DNA of 64,000 bases from positions 1,116,001 to 1,180,000 of the forward strand of contig CP131612.1 of NCBI GenBank assembly GCA_030686115.1, given 5' to 3'. The position numbers and the translations under genes are program-made. Shown here in pieces: positions 1-9,679 of the stretch; position 1 is the stretch's first letter; each line of letters starts with the position of its first letter. The notes beneath the pieces are model-generated. The model saw nothing but the letters and a program-made list of their open reading frames with translations, ran no database searches and was not told the origin of the DNA. Source of the stretch: Psychrobacter cibarius. GTDB lineage: Bacteria > Pseudomonadota > Gammaproteobacteria > Pseudomonadales > Moraxellaceae.

Positions 1-1410
1 CAGATAGATAGCGTCGACTTTGAAACTCGTCAAGAGGTGTATGACAATCAGCATGGACTGCTGAATGGCTGTATCAGTATCAAATTTAAGGGGCTTAATT
101 CAAGCTTTGACTATCAAGCCTTATTAAACCACTCGTTAGATTTGTATATAGACGAGGACGCCAGTCAGGGTACTAGTCTATGGGATTTACTAGGGTGTGA
201 TGTCAAGCAAACGCATCTGCATGGTAGGCAGGTCAATAAGATTACGGGTAGTCCGTTTGAGATTATAGGCTTCGATCCTGAGCAGCAAATTCTTCCGAGT
301 CATCGAGTGAGTAATGCTGCCTCTGCCTTATTAAAGGAATACTTCTATTTCCCTGAAAAATTCAATTTCTTGCGCCTTAATCTTGGTAAGGTTTGTCCAA
401 ATTTAAAGATCGATAGCAATGGCTTTGAGATTCGCTGTTACTTTAGATTTGATAAAAAAAATACCATCCGCCTAAAAAACTTGCAGCAGCTCAGTGCCAG
501 CAGTATTAAATTGTTTTGCACGCCCGTCGTCAATTTATTCAAGGCGGCTGCTAAGCCTATTCAAGTGACCCATCGTTCGATCTATTACGATTTGGTGCCT
601 GATACTCGTGCGCTGTTTCAACATGAAATCTATGAGGTTAATAAAGTCATAGAGTCGAAGCAAAGCGACAATCGTTTGATACAACGTGAATATCATCCGT
701 TTTATGCGCTCAATCACTATGAGCAGCAAGATGATGGTCGTTATTATCATATCAAACGTGATAAGGATATGGCTGAGTTCAAGCAGGGTTTTGAATATCA
801 GATTATGTTTGTAGAAAAAAATCGCGAAGATTTAGCTGGCGCGGTGAGTATGAGTGCGTCTTTATTGTGTACCAATAGAGATTTGCCGGCTCAAGTGGTA
901 TTCGGTCAAAGCCGTGGCGATTTGTTTAGCGAAGGGATGACTGGCTTTAGCAGTTTGTCTTTATTAAAGCAGCCAACTCGGACGGCAAGGTTTGACTATA
1001 CCGGTGAAGAGCGTTGGCGCTTGATATCGCTGATTAGTCTGAATTTTTTATCGCTTGCCGCCCAAGATGCTGAGCTGATGAAGGAGTATTTATCGCTATA
1101 TGACATTACCCAGTCTGCTTCTAATAAACTGTTGGTCGAAGGTATTGTGTCTGTCGAAACCAGTATCGAAGCTCGACGTATTCAGCGCTTGCCACAGCCT
1201 GGTTTTGTGCGCGGTACACTGATCAATATTCAAATCAGCCAAAAGAATTTTGCTGGAGTGAGTATCCGCCAGTTTGCCCATTTATTGGCGCATGTGTTTG
1301 GCTATCACGCCAGCTTAAACAGCTTTGTTGAAGTGTCCATTAGTGATGCCATTACCAAAGAGGAGATATACAGATGTCAGCCACGCAGCGGTCTCAGTCC
1401 TCTTATTTAA
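1..1410 (+). CDS. tssF: T6SS baseplate protein TssF (5' end outside window)
   Basis: The frame is open from base 1, so the true start lies upstream; the GTG at 37 is only the first possible start inside the window. The visible part is about 470 residues, whereas TssF proteins are usually around 600. The protein resembles TssF/VasA, a baseplate wedge component that works with TssG, TssE and TssK in the cytoplasm. The 3' end overlaps tssG by 37 bases, the usual coupled tssF-tssG arrangement. Identification rests on the C-terminal sequence and on the following tssG, tssH, tssA and vgrG genes. tssE, tssBC and hcp are presumably upstream, outside the window. Confidence 0.88.
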   Translation, partial: QIDSVDFETRQEVYDNQHGLLNGCISIKFKGLNSSFDYQALLNHSLDLYIDEDASQGTSLWDLLGCDVKQTHLHGRQVNKITGSPFEIIGFDPEQQILPSHRVSNAASALLKEYFYFPEKFNFLRLNLGKVCPNLKIDSNGFEIRCYFRFDKKNTIRLKNLQQLSASSIKLFCTPVVNLFKAAAKPIQVTHRSIYYDLVPDTRALFQHEIYEVNKVIESKQSDNRLIQREYHPFYALNHYEQQDDGRYYHIKRDKDMAEFKQGFEYQIMFVEKNREDLAGAVSMSASLLCTNRDLPAQVVFGQSRGDLFSEGMTGFSSLSLLKQPTRTARFDYTGEERWRLISLISLNFLSLAAQDAELMKEYLSLYDITQSASNKLLVEGIVSVETSIEARRIQRLPQPGFVRGTLINIQISQKNFAGVSIRQFAHLLAHVFGYHASLNSFVEVSISDAITKEEIYRCQPRSGLSPLI

Positions 1411-2414
1411 CGGATCTAATAGCGGCGCCGCAATCCTATGAGTTATTACAAGCACTACGTTTGGTTCAGCATGAAGTCAGTATGGGACATGCACCTATTG
1501 AGGTACGTTACCGTGCCTCGTTGTCATTGGCCTATCCGCAAGCTGAAATTGAGTCGATGGCGCTCATTGCTCAGGACAATATGGAAGACAGTGGCAGCTC
1601 ATTAAAGGATGGTCAAGTAAAAACCAGTTCATTAAATGCTAGGCGGATAGAGGTTTGCCCTGCAGTTATCGGATTGACTGGCCCGTTGTCAGCCTTGCCA
1701 GCGATGTATACCGACCATCTAGCCTCGCGAGTCAATCATGCAAAAGATAAAGCGGCACCAGCATTTTTAGATTTATTTAACCATCGATTGACGGATTTGT
1801 ACGTGCAAGCGAGTTGGTTTTATAACTTGCCATTACAGTATGAGATAAATAATAAAAAAGACAACTATCTACTGAGCTTGCGGGCATTGGCGCGTCAGCC
1901 GAAGAAGCTAACCGCCATCGATAGCTTGATTGCTTATGCTGGCATGATCGCCCCAGGACGTCTGACAGCCGATCAGTTGTCACATGTACTGTCGCATTTT
2001 TTAGATAGCACCGTCAGTGTCGAGCAATTCGTACCGGAGTGGTTTGATCTACCAGCTAGTGAACAGACAGCACTTGGTGGTCAGCATGCTGCCCTTGGGT
2101 TGTCCGCATTTTGCGGTGCGCGCGTCGTACAGTTTGATAGCAAAATTAGAATTATCTTTCATCAGTTGGACGCGAAGCGTTATTTAAGACTGTTACCAGC
2201 AGGGGATATGTATCAAGTCATTATTGATTTTATCCGTAAATGGTGCGGTGTTTGCTTGGCGGTCGAGATGCAACTCGAGTTGGACAAGAAATATATTACC
2301 CCTTTGTCGTTATCAGAGAGCAGTTTTGGTAGTTTGGGTCAGGGTGGGTTTTTGATATCGCAGCCTGCGACGCAGCATCATGATGACACCCGCTATGTGC
2401 TGCCGATTCAGTAG
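1374..2414 (+). CDS. tssG: T6SS baseplate protein TssG
   Basis: A 346-residue protein of normal TssG/VasB length, the baseplate partner of TssF. The ATG at 1374 lies inside the end of tssF and is preceded by a GAGGAG-like ribosome-binding site at about 1359-1365, which suggests translational coupling. The N-terminal part (LLQALRLVQHE, later IEVCPAVIGLTGPLSALP) matches the TssG pattern in which an FxxPxxLxGpxGpLP-type motif follows an N-terminal helical region. There is no membrane segment, consistent with a cytoplasmic baseplate component. It is followed by a 287-base spacer that carries a dispersed repeat before tssH. Confidence 0.9.
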   Translation: MSATQRSQSSYLTDLIAAPQSYELLQALRLVQHEVSMGHAPIEVRYRASLSLAYPQAEIESMALIAQDNMEDSGSSLKDGQVKTSSLNARRIEVCPAVIGLTGPLSALPAMYTDHLASRVNHAKDKAAPAFLDLFNHRLTDLYVQASWFYNLPLQYEINNKKDNYLLSLRALARQPKKLTAIDSLIAYAGMIAPGRLTADQLSHVLSHFLDSTVSVEQFVPEWFDLPASEQTALGGQHAALGLSAFCGARVVQFDSKIRIIFHQLDAKRYLRLLPAGDMYQVIIDFIRKWCGVCLAVEMQLELDKKYITPLSLSESSFGSLGQGGFLISQPATQHHDDTRYVLPIQ

Positions 2415-2582
2415 AAAGGTATTACTAAAAAAACACGGTTAATAGGTGTATATAAGCAGTTTTAAAGTGAATCAATTATAAATTGCTTGTTTACTAATAA
2501 TGCTCAATAGCTGCTCTAATTTTGTATATCAGTTTTATATCGCCGTTTAATAAAAATAATTTTATACCATTCATAGAAATTA

Positions 2583-2669
2583 GAGTGGCAAGGAAAACGA
2601 GTGAAAGTACTACGCCTTGTAGGCTAAGCGAGTTTGACACAGCTAATCTTGCTTTTTGGGTTTGGTATT
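2583..2669. repeat. Dispersed ~86-bp repeat, copy A (tssG-tssH spacer)
   Basis: The stretch starting GAGTGGCAAGGAAAACGAG recurs at 37933-38018 with the same order of blocks. The first 26 bases are identical. The core then has CTAC-N5-GTAG, CTAAG, GAGTTTGACAC and TTTTTGGG, with roughly 14 differences over the whole length. CTAC/GTAG can form a short hairpin, and the ends GTGGCAA and TTTGACAC are imperfect inverted repeats. This copy ends about 30 bases upstream of the tssH start. The function is unknown; it could be a small mobile repeat or an RNA-level element. Confidence 0.8.
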
Positions 2670-2701
2670 AAGTCTAATAAGAATGCTAAAGGAAAAGATT
2701 T

Positions 2702-5665
2702 ATGAGCCAGTTAAAAGCTGTAATTACTCGCTTAAGCCCAAGCTGTCGACAGTGTTTGCAGCAGGCTGCTAGGCTTTGTATTAATAATGGGCATCGTGAA
2801 GTCGATACCGTCCATCTGCTGCACGAACTGATTGCAACGCCGCACAATGATGTGGCTCAAATTTTAAAAGTAAATAAGATTAATCAGCAGTCATTACTAG
2901 CCGACATCACAGACTTACTAAATACCTTTGGTCAGGCAACAGGTTCAACGCCTGTGTTTAGTCAAGGTTTGATGGCATTACTAGAAGATGCGTGGGAGCT
3001 AGCCAGTAGCCAATATAATCAAAGTGCTGATAATAACAGTCCACTAGAAATCCGCTCTGGCCATATACTGCTCGTGCTATTGGCTTATGAGCGTTATCAG
3101 TCGCTACTCAACACCCTCCCTGAGCCACTACAGTATATCGACCGCTTTACCCTAAAAGATGATTATGAGCGTCAATGTCTCGGTAGTACTGAGGGCAGTG
3201 GATCAAGCAGTAATAAAATTACCAATAGTAAAGGCGTCAATAAGGGTGCTGATGATGGTGCGAATAGTGCAGACAATGATATTAACAATCAAGAATCTTT
3301 AGACACTAAGCAAACTGAAGCTAAGCCAACCCCTGCGTTGGATAAATATACTTATGATTTGACTGCTAAAGCCAGCGCTGAGCAAATAGATCCAGTCATT
3401 GGCCGTGAGTTTGAAATTCATCAGTTGATCGATATTTTGATTCGTCGTCGTCAAAATAACCCTATCTTGACGGGTGAGGCAGGGGTAGGTAAAACAGCAG
3501 TGGTAGAAGGATTGGCGCAAAAGATAGTCGCCGGTCAAGTACCTGATCAGCTCAAAGACGTGACGATACGCAGTCTCGATATGGGATTGCTACAAGCAGG
3601 GGCGAGCGTCAAAGGGGAGTTTGAGAACCGTCTCAAGCAAGTCATCGAAGAAGTGCAAGCCTCGGTACAGCCGATTATCTTATTCATCGATGAAGCGCAT
3701 ACTTTGATTGGTGCTGGTGGGCAAGCGGGTCAAAACGACGCGGCGAACTTACTTAAGCCTGCGCTGGCTCGTGGTGAGCTTAGAACGATTGCCGCGACGA
3801 CGTGGTCAGAGTATAAGAAATACTTTGAAAAAGACGCAGCATTGTCACGTCGCTTCCAAGTGGTCAAAGTCGATGAGCCTGATATCGATACGGCAGTGGC
3901 GATGATTCGTGGTTTGAGTGCTAAGATGCAGGCGCACTTTGGCATATTGATAGACGATGATGCGTTACAAGCAGCCGTTGAGCTGTCAGCACGTTATATC
4001 AGCGATCGACAACTGCCTGATAAAGCGGTTAGCGTATTAGACACGGCAGCTGCACGGGTGAGCTTGTCTAAGACCGCGATACCTAATCAACTTGATAGAT
4101 TAAAAGCGAAAGGATTGCAGTTAGAGCAGCATATTAATAATCTCAGTCAGCAGCTTGAGCGTATTGGCGGTGTGGACGAAAAAGAAAAAGTCAGTCAAAA
4201 AATTGCCGTACTAGATGAGCAGCGCCAAGTTAATCAACAAAGCATCGCTGATATGACCAGTCGCTGGCACGAACAGCGCGAGCTTAATGATCAGCTTGAT
4301 GCCTTAAATCAGCAGTTGAATGACAAGACAGATGGTTCTGATGCGCTTAGTGCAAAAGAGCGTTTAGACAAACAAGCTGAGTATCAAAATATTGAGCAAT
4401 CGCTAAAACAGGTGCAAGAGACGCAGCGACTGATTCATGCGGTATTAGATAGACAGGTTATTAAGCAGATTATCTCAGATTGGACAGGGATTCCACTGAC
4501 CGATATGGCAGGCAATGAAAAAGACCATATCTTGGGTTTGGCTGACACCTTGCAATCGCGCGTCATTGGTCAAGATCACTCGGTGGCGGCTATCGTCAAA
4601 CGTATCCAAACGGCGAAAGCACGCCTAGACGATCCTAATCGCCCGCAAGGGGTGTTTATGCTCGTCGGGCCAAGTGGTGTGGGTAAGACAGAAACGGCAC
4701 TGGCACTATCAGAAGTATTGTACGGTGGTGAGCGTAACCTTATTACGATCAACTTATCAGAGTATCAAGAAGCCCATAGTGTTGCCTCCTTAAAAGGCTC
4801 GCCTCCAGGTTATGTTGGCTATGGTGAAGGTGGTGTATTAACCGAAGCGATTCGCCGTCGTCCTTACAGCGTGCTCTTGCTCGACGAAGTAGAAAAAGCC
4901 CATCCAGACGTACTGGATTTGTTTTATCAGGTCTTTGATAAAGGGGTGATGGAAGACAGCGAAGGGCGTTTAATTGATTTCAAAAACACGCTTATTTTAT
5001 TGACCAGTAATGTTGGTTCATCTGCGATTATGCAGGCATGTATCAATACAGATCCAGCCATTACTGACTTTAGCTTGCCAGACAGCGACAGTCTAAAACA
5101 GGTCATTAATCCGCATTTATATAAATCATTCAAGCCTGCCTTTTTGGGTCGTTTGACGGTCATTCCTTATTATCCGTTAACAGATGATGCGCTCGCAGAA
5201 ATTATTCGCCTTAAGCTGGACAAAATCACTGGCCGCATCCGTGATAATTATGATGTGCCTTGTGTCATTGATGACGAGGTGGTTGAGCTGATTTTATCGC
5301 GTTGTCATGAGGTTGATTCTGGTGCACGTAACGCCGATGCCATTATCAGTCATACCTTGCTGCCGCAGCTGGCAGGTCAGCTACTGGCTCATGATGACAG
5401 TCAGAGTGTGTTGAAGCAAATTAATGTATTCGTCGATGCCGATGATAATTTTGCTTATCGTCTGGATATTGATGCGGTTGTGCCTTTGAATCAGATGGCG
5501 CAAAGCAGTGAGAGCCATGGTGAGGAAACAGCTACCAAAGCAGCTGCTAAAAAACCGCGTGCCAAGAAAGCTACGACAGCAACGCCAGTCAAAAAAGTAC
5601 CAGTCAAACAGGCAGCTAGCAAAAAAGCACCCAGTAAAAAATCGATTAAGGAAGAATCTCTATAA
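2702..5665 (+). CDS. tssH: T6SS ATPase TssH/ClpV with basic C-terminal tail
   Basis: An AAA+ disaggregase of the Clp/Hsp100 family that recycles the contracted TssBC sheath. Visible parts are a Clp N-domain (residues ~1-150), a low-complexity Ser/Asn/Asp linker (~160-205), D1 with Walker A GEAGVGKT (258-265) and Walker B LFIDEAH (~326), a coiled middle region (~450-590), and D2 with Walker A GPSGVGKT (~656) and Walker B LLLDEVEKAHP (~724). At 987 residues it is longer than the usual 850-900. The excess is partly the linker and partly a Lys/Ala/Pro tail (~941-987, AAAKKPRAKK then PVKKVPVK) that resembles histone H1-type basic tails and is not a usual ClpV feature. Its TAA overlaps the tssA ATG. 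Confidence 0.95.
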   Translation: MSQLKAVITRLSPSCRQCLQQAARLCINNGHREVDTVHLLHELIATPHNDVAQILKVNKINQQSLLADITDLLNTFGQATGSTPVFSQGLMALLEDAWELASSQYNQSADNNSPLEIRSGHILLVLLAYERYQSLLNTLPEPLQYIDRFTLKDDYERQCLGSTEGSGSSSNKITNSKGVNKGADDGANSADNDINNQESLDTKQTEAKPTPALDKYTYDLTAKASAEQIDPVIGREFEIHQLIDILIRRRQNNPILTGEAGVGKTAVVEGLAQKIVAGQVPDQLKDVTIRSLDMGLLQAGASVKGEFENRLKQVIEEVQASVQPIILFIDEAHTLIGAGGQAGQNDAANLLKPALARGELRTIAATTWSEYKKYFEKDAALSRRFQVVKVDEPDIDTAVAMIRGLSAKMQAHFGILIDDDALQAAVELSARYISDRQLPDKAVSVLDTAAARVSLSKTAIPNQLDRLKAKGLQLEQHINNLSQQLERIGGVDEKEKVSQKIAVLDEQRQVNQQSIADMTSRWHEQRELNDQLDALNQQLNDKTDGSDALSAKERLDKQAEYQNIEQSLKQVQETQRLIHAVLDRQVIKQIISDWTGIPLTDMAGNEKDHILGLADTLQSRVIGQDHSVAAIVKRIQTAKARLDDPNRPQGVFMLVGPSGVGKTETALALSEVLYGGERNLITINLSEYQEAHSVASLKGSPPGYVGYGEGGVLTEAIRRRPYSVLLLDEVEKAHPDVLDLFYQVFDKGVMEDSEGRLIDFKNTLILLTSNVGSSAIMQACINTDPAITDFSLPDSDSLKQVINPHLYKSFKPAFLGRLTVIPYYPLTDDALAEIIRLKLDKITGRIRDNYDVPCVIDDEVVELILSRCHEVDSGARNADAIISHTLLPQLAGQLLAHDDSQSVLKQINVFVDADDNFAYRLDIDAVVPLNQMAQSSESHGEETATKAAAKKPRAKKATTATPVKKVPVKQAASKKAPSKKSIKEESL

Positions 5666-6819
5666 TGAACACTAATAATGCCTTAGTGGCGAATATAGAT
5701 GCCCTCATTGCCCCTATTGATGGCAGTCGTCATGGTGTGGGTGAAGACCTCACCTTTGACATGCGTATCGATGCCATCGTCGCTGCTCGTCAAGAGGACG
5801 ATCCGTTATTGGCGCAAGGTAATTGGGTCACTGAGCTAAAAGTGGCTGATTGGGACTTTGTGAAGGATCAGTGTGCAGATTTGTTGATTCATACCAGTAA
5901 AGATATGAAGCTGGCGCTTTGGTATGTCGATGCGTTGAGTCATACCGATCATTTAGCGGGTATCAGCCAAGGTCTTAGTCTACTACAGGCACTTAATGAC
6001 GAGTATTGGCTCACTATGTATCCGCCACTAGATGGCGAAGAAGACAGTATGGATATCAGGGCAGGGCTGTTCTCATGGTTCGTAAAAGCGCTCACTGATG
6101 ATCTAAAACAGCTGTCGCTCTCTGATACAAAGACAGAAAAATATAATTACAATTATTATTTAACGGCTCGAGATCATGATAAGCAGCGTCAGCAAAATCC
6201 TGATAGCGAATCGTCTAGCCAATTAACGCTTAGTGACTATAACAGCGCTATCAAGAACAGTAGTGATGCGTGGCAACAAGGACTCATGACTCATCTCAAT
6301 AGCATCACAGAGCAATGGCAAGCGCTCACGGATCAGCTAAACAATCTGATGGGTATGGATGCGCCTGTGTTTGCGCCCGTGACAGATCTATTGGTATCTC
6401 TAAAACAGCATTTGCGCCCACTAATACCGGAGCAAGCTGATGCAGCAGACAGTAATGATAAAGAGAGTGCAGCTGATGATATAAATGCTGACTTTGCTAC
6501 TGATAGTACGATGCTGAATGATGGGCAAGCAACTGGTACAAAAAATATCGCACTAACCAGCTTTAATCCGAGTAACCGCGATCATCAAAGCAATCGCCGG
6601 CAAGCGCTTAAACTATTGGGTCAAATCCAAGATTACTTTGCGACCAATGAGCCGCACAGTCCCGTGACATTTTTACTTGGTCGGGCGATTGATTGGGCCG
6701 ATATGCCACTCGATCAATGGTTGGCTCATATCATTAAGAACGAAGATCAATTATCGATGCTCTCTGACATGATTGGTATTCAGCCAAAACGCGACTCATC
6801 TGACGATAGCTATAACTAA
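5665..6819 (+). CDS. tssA: T6SS protein TssA (ImpA N-terminal domain)
   Basis: A 384-residue TssA/ImpA-family protein. The N-terminal ImpA domain (residues ~8-130) has the typical pattern IDGSRHGVGEDLTFD, then DWDFVKDQCADLL and YWLTMYPPLDGEED. The C-terminal part (~310-375) has the RRQALKLLGQIQDYF and GRAIDWADMPLDQWL patterns of the short TssA type. TssA caps the growing sheath or links baseplate and tail assembly. The start overlaps the tssH stop (TAATG), so the two are translationally coupled. The middle (~250-305) is an acidic low-complexity spacer. Confidence 0.9.
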   Translation: MNTNNALVANIDALIAPIDGSRHGVGEDLTFDMRIDAIVAARQEDDPLLAQGNWVTELKVADWDFVKDQCADLLIHTSKDMKLALWYVDALSHTDHLAGISQGLSLLQALNDEYWLTMYPPLDGEEDSMDIRAGLFSWFVKALTDDLKQLSLSDTKTEKYNYNYYLTARDHDKQRQQNPDSESSSQLTLSDYNSAIKNSSDAWQQGLMTHLNSITEQWQALTDQLNNLMGMDAPVFAPVTDLLVSLKQHLRPLIPEQADAADSNDKESAADDINADFATDSTMLNDGQATGTKNIALTSFNPSNRDHQSNRRQALKLLGQIQDYFATNEPHSPVTFLLGRAIDWADMPLDQWLAHIIKNEDQLSMLSDMIGIQPKRDSSDDSYN

Positions 6820-6910
6820 ATGTAGTTAATTTGGCTGCGGCTTAACTGGCACTCTGTGTGTCATTTTTAATATATGTTTACACCTTTGGACTGATAGAGA
6901 AGGGCTTGTC

Positions 6911-9631
6911 ATGGTATGGACTCAAACAAAGCGGCATGTGCAACTGAGTAGTGCCCATCCTGATATTGCCACCAGCCTCATTCAACAGGCTGACTTGGTT
7001 GAAAGCTTACTCGGGATGCCATTGCCCGACAGCGTTTGGAGTAAGCCCGCTCTTATGCCAACGCCTGACGCTTATCCAAGCCCGTATCATCAAGACCAAC
7101 GGGCGCAGTCTTATCAGCAGCGCCAGCTCGCCCTCTATTGCGGCTACCGTATTAGCATTACTCTACTGCATCCACGAGCAGGACTGGATATAAAGCAATG
7201 GCTAGGGCAAAGTCTCTCGATACATTGGCATACCGGCGATACGCTACTACCAAGCCAAACCCGTCATGGTATCATCACCGAAGTCGTTGCCCTCGGTAGC
7301 AACAGTGGTATGGCCGCTTATCGCATCATCTGTGAACCTAACTTAGGTCAATTACGCCTGAACAGTCATAATCGCCGTCATCATCATCTCAGTCTCAGTG
7401 AACTCATTACCCAAATCATCAGTCCATACGATATGAACGTTGAGATTGACGAGCGCCTCAGTGATGACAGCAACTATCATATACAGCATAGCGTCCAATA
7501 CAACCAAACCGATCTTGCTTATCTAACCCAATACCTTGCTCTCTATGGCATCACAGGCTATTACCGTCATGACATCGACAAGCACACTCTAGTCTTACTA
7601 CCTAGTGATGGAGAAGAATTGCGTCCTGATGTCAATGATATCCAAAGCATCCTCAGTCAAAACCCTGCCAACCTTGCTGATAGACAAGACCGCATTACTG
7701 CCATTCGTCCGCGTATTGCTCAGCATACTCAGCAAAGCGACCTACATCGTTATGACAGTCGCTTGATGAGTATCTATACTGGCAGTAGCAGTAGTGAGCA
7801 ACCGATCGATTCATCAAACAGCACGCATCAGCGCTTTTTACACAGTCATAGCCGTTTTGATGATGACAGTCTCGATAAGCTTGCTACTCGCTACCAGCAG
7901 AACGCACAGCAGCGTGCCAATCTAGGCAGCCTAACCGGTAACATCCGTCATCTGAGTTTGCCAAGTAGCCACTATATCGATGGCAACCCTTATTTGACCG
8001 ATCCGATCAGTCTGGTGTCTCTTCATCAGCATATTAATAATCATATTCCAGCAGATTGGTTGGGGGTAGTACCCTTTGATCCCATTACCTTACAGCCAAA
8101 TACCAACTATGACAATGATGACGACAATGACGACAACGTCCATCATATCAATGCCTGCTACCTACCGTTTCCGCATCATCACCATATTCCTTATGGGGAA
8201 CAGCTGGACAAACTAGGACAACCGCATCCGAGTCTGACAGGTCTGATGAGTGCCAGTATTATTGACACAGACAGCAGCGCCATTACTCATGATCGTAATC
8301 ATCGTGCGCATATTAGATATCACTGGCAAAGCGAAGGCGACGATAGCGCACACTGGATACCCATCGCCAGTCACCTCGTCGCCGATCACATGGGACAAAC
8401 CCATCCTCTGCGTCATGGGCAACATGTTCTGATCGACTTCATCGGCGGTGACATTACTCATCCCATCATCCTTGGCAGCACCCATAACGGCCAAGGCAAT
8501 TCTGATGCTCAGCACAATAGCATCGTCAGTGACTCAGGTAGCATTGATGCCACCAGTCCCGCTTGGTTTATCAATCAAAGCCATGCCTATCCCATAGACG
8601 GTATCAAAACTCAAAGCATCGACAGTAGCCGCACAGGGGAGGCGACCAAAGACAGCGTCACTAATGGCTACAACCAGCTCATGTTTGATGCCCATCCTGA
8701 GAGTCCGCAGATCAACGCCTATAGCAGCAGCTACCAGTCCAGCCTAACCATTGGTCATCTGTATCAGCATACCGACCATACTCGTGGTCAAGCACGTGGG
8801 CAAGGTATCAGTTTAGAGACTGAGGCCGCTGCCAATATCCAAGGCAGCAAAGGTATTCATATCAGTAGTAGCCAGTCAGACCCCTCATCAAACCCTCACA
8901 TGAGTCATGACAGGCATAGCAAACTACAAACCGCTGACCAACATCAAATAGCCTATCAAAGCCTAGCAGAAACGCATCAACCAGTAGGCATAAATGGTAG
9001 CAGTCAAAGCAGTAGCCTAAATAATAACAAAGGAGGAGAACAACAAACCGCATTTGGTCAATTTAGCAAAGACACTAATGACGCAACCTTAAACGAAGCA
9101 GGTCAATGGCAACAAGCCCATCTGCTGATCGACTCTCAGCGTCATCTCGCACTATTAAGCGGACAACACAGTCAGCATACCAGTACCCAAAGCGTGCACA
9201 GCCATGCGACAGACAACACCCATCATCACAGTCAAACCGAGATGAATCAATTGGTGGCAGGGGATATTCACTACTACAGCAATAAAGCCCAAACTCATAC
9301 CGCCGCTCATGGCGATGTGACCATACAAGCGCATCAAGCGCAAATGCGACTCGATAGTGAGCAAGTACTGCGGATCCATAGTCGAGACAGTATAGAGATT
9401 ATCGCGCCTGATACGCTAACGCTGAAAGCCGCAGGCAGTGGCATTGAGATATCGGGTGGCAATGTGACCTTTATTACGCCAAGTCAAGTGGGCTATAAGG
9501 CAAGTAAGGTGGATTGGGGCAGTGGGGGTGGATCAGCCAAAAATTTAGTCATGAAGCAGATGCAGTTTGAAGCTTGTGAGAAGCTATCTGAACAAGCTGA
9601 AGACAATAACGCTGCCAGTACCGACTTATAA
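6911..9631 (+). CDS. vgrG: T6SS spike protein VgrG (TssI) with DUF2345 C-terminal region
   Basis: A 906-residue spike protein. The gp27-like part is followed by a gp5-like OB-fold (about residues 465-535: HIRYHWQSEGDD, HPLRHGQHVLIDFIGGD, then HPIILGSTHN) and a C-terminal DUF2345-type beta-prism region (~755-885, with IHSRDSIEIIAPDTLTLKAAG). Start: ATG 6911 with an AGAGAAGGGC ribosome-binding site. Oddities are an extra N-terminal ~60 residues before the usual gp27-like start, a Ser/His/Gln/Asn-rich stretch (~630-750), and Asp/His clusters near 395-430. No separate enzymatic extension is seen beyond DUF2345, so I read it as a carrier for the effector two genes downstream. Confidence 0.93.
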   Translation: MVWTQTKRHVQLSSAHPDIATSLIQQADLVESLLGMPLPDSVWSKPALMPTPDAYPSPYHQDQRAQSYQQRQLALYCGYRISITLLHPRAGLDIKQWLGQSLSIHWHTGDTLLPSQTRHGIITEVVALGSNSGMAAYRIICEPNLGQLRLNSHNRRHHHLSLSELITQIISPYDMNVEIDERLSDDSNYHIQHSVQYNQTDLAYLTQYLALYGITGYYRHDIDKHTLVLLPSDGEELRPDVNDIQSILSQNPANLADRQDRITAIRPRIAQHTQQSDLHRYDSRLMSIYTGSSSSEQPIDSSNSTHQRFLHSHSRFDDDSLDKLATRYQQNAQQRANLGSLTGNIRHLSLPSSHYIDGNPYLTDPISLVSLHQHINNHIPADWLGVVPFDPITLQPNTNYDNDDDNDDNVHHINACYLPFPHHHHIPYGEQLDKLGQPHPSLTGLMSASIIDTDSSAITHDRNHRAHIRYHWQSEGDDSAHWIPIASHLVADHMGQTHPLRHGQHVLIDFIGGDITHPIILGSTHNGQGNSDAQHNSIVSDSGSIDATSPAWFINQSHAYPIDGIKTQSIDSSRTGEATKDSVTNGYNQLMFDAHPESPQINAYSSSYQSSLTIGHLYQHTDHTRGQARGQGISLETEAAANIQGSKGIHISSSQSDPSSNPHMSHDRHSKLQTADQHQIAYQSLAETHQPVGINGSSQSSSLNNNKGGEQQTAFGQFSKDTNDATLNEAGQWQQAHLLIDSQRHLALLSGQHSQHTSTQSVHSHATDNTHHHSQTEMNQLVAGDIHYYSNKAQTHTAAHGDVTIQAHQAQMRLDSEQVLRIHSRDSIEIIAPDTLTLKAAGSGIEISGGNVTFITPSQVGYKASKVDWGSGGGSAKNLVMKQMQFEACEKLSEQAEDNNAASTDL

Positions 9632-9679
9632 TTGACCTCACGAATTAGTGACTTTTAAACCAATATTAGCAACGATACT

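Noticed and set aside
535-750. Small minus-strand frame inside tssF
   Set aside because: No ribosome-binding site or family match; lies within a well-supported gene.
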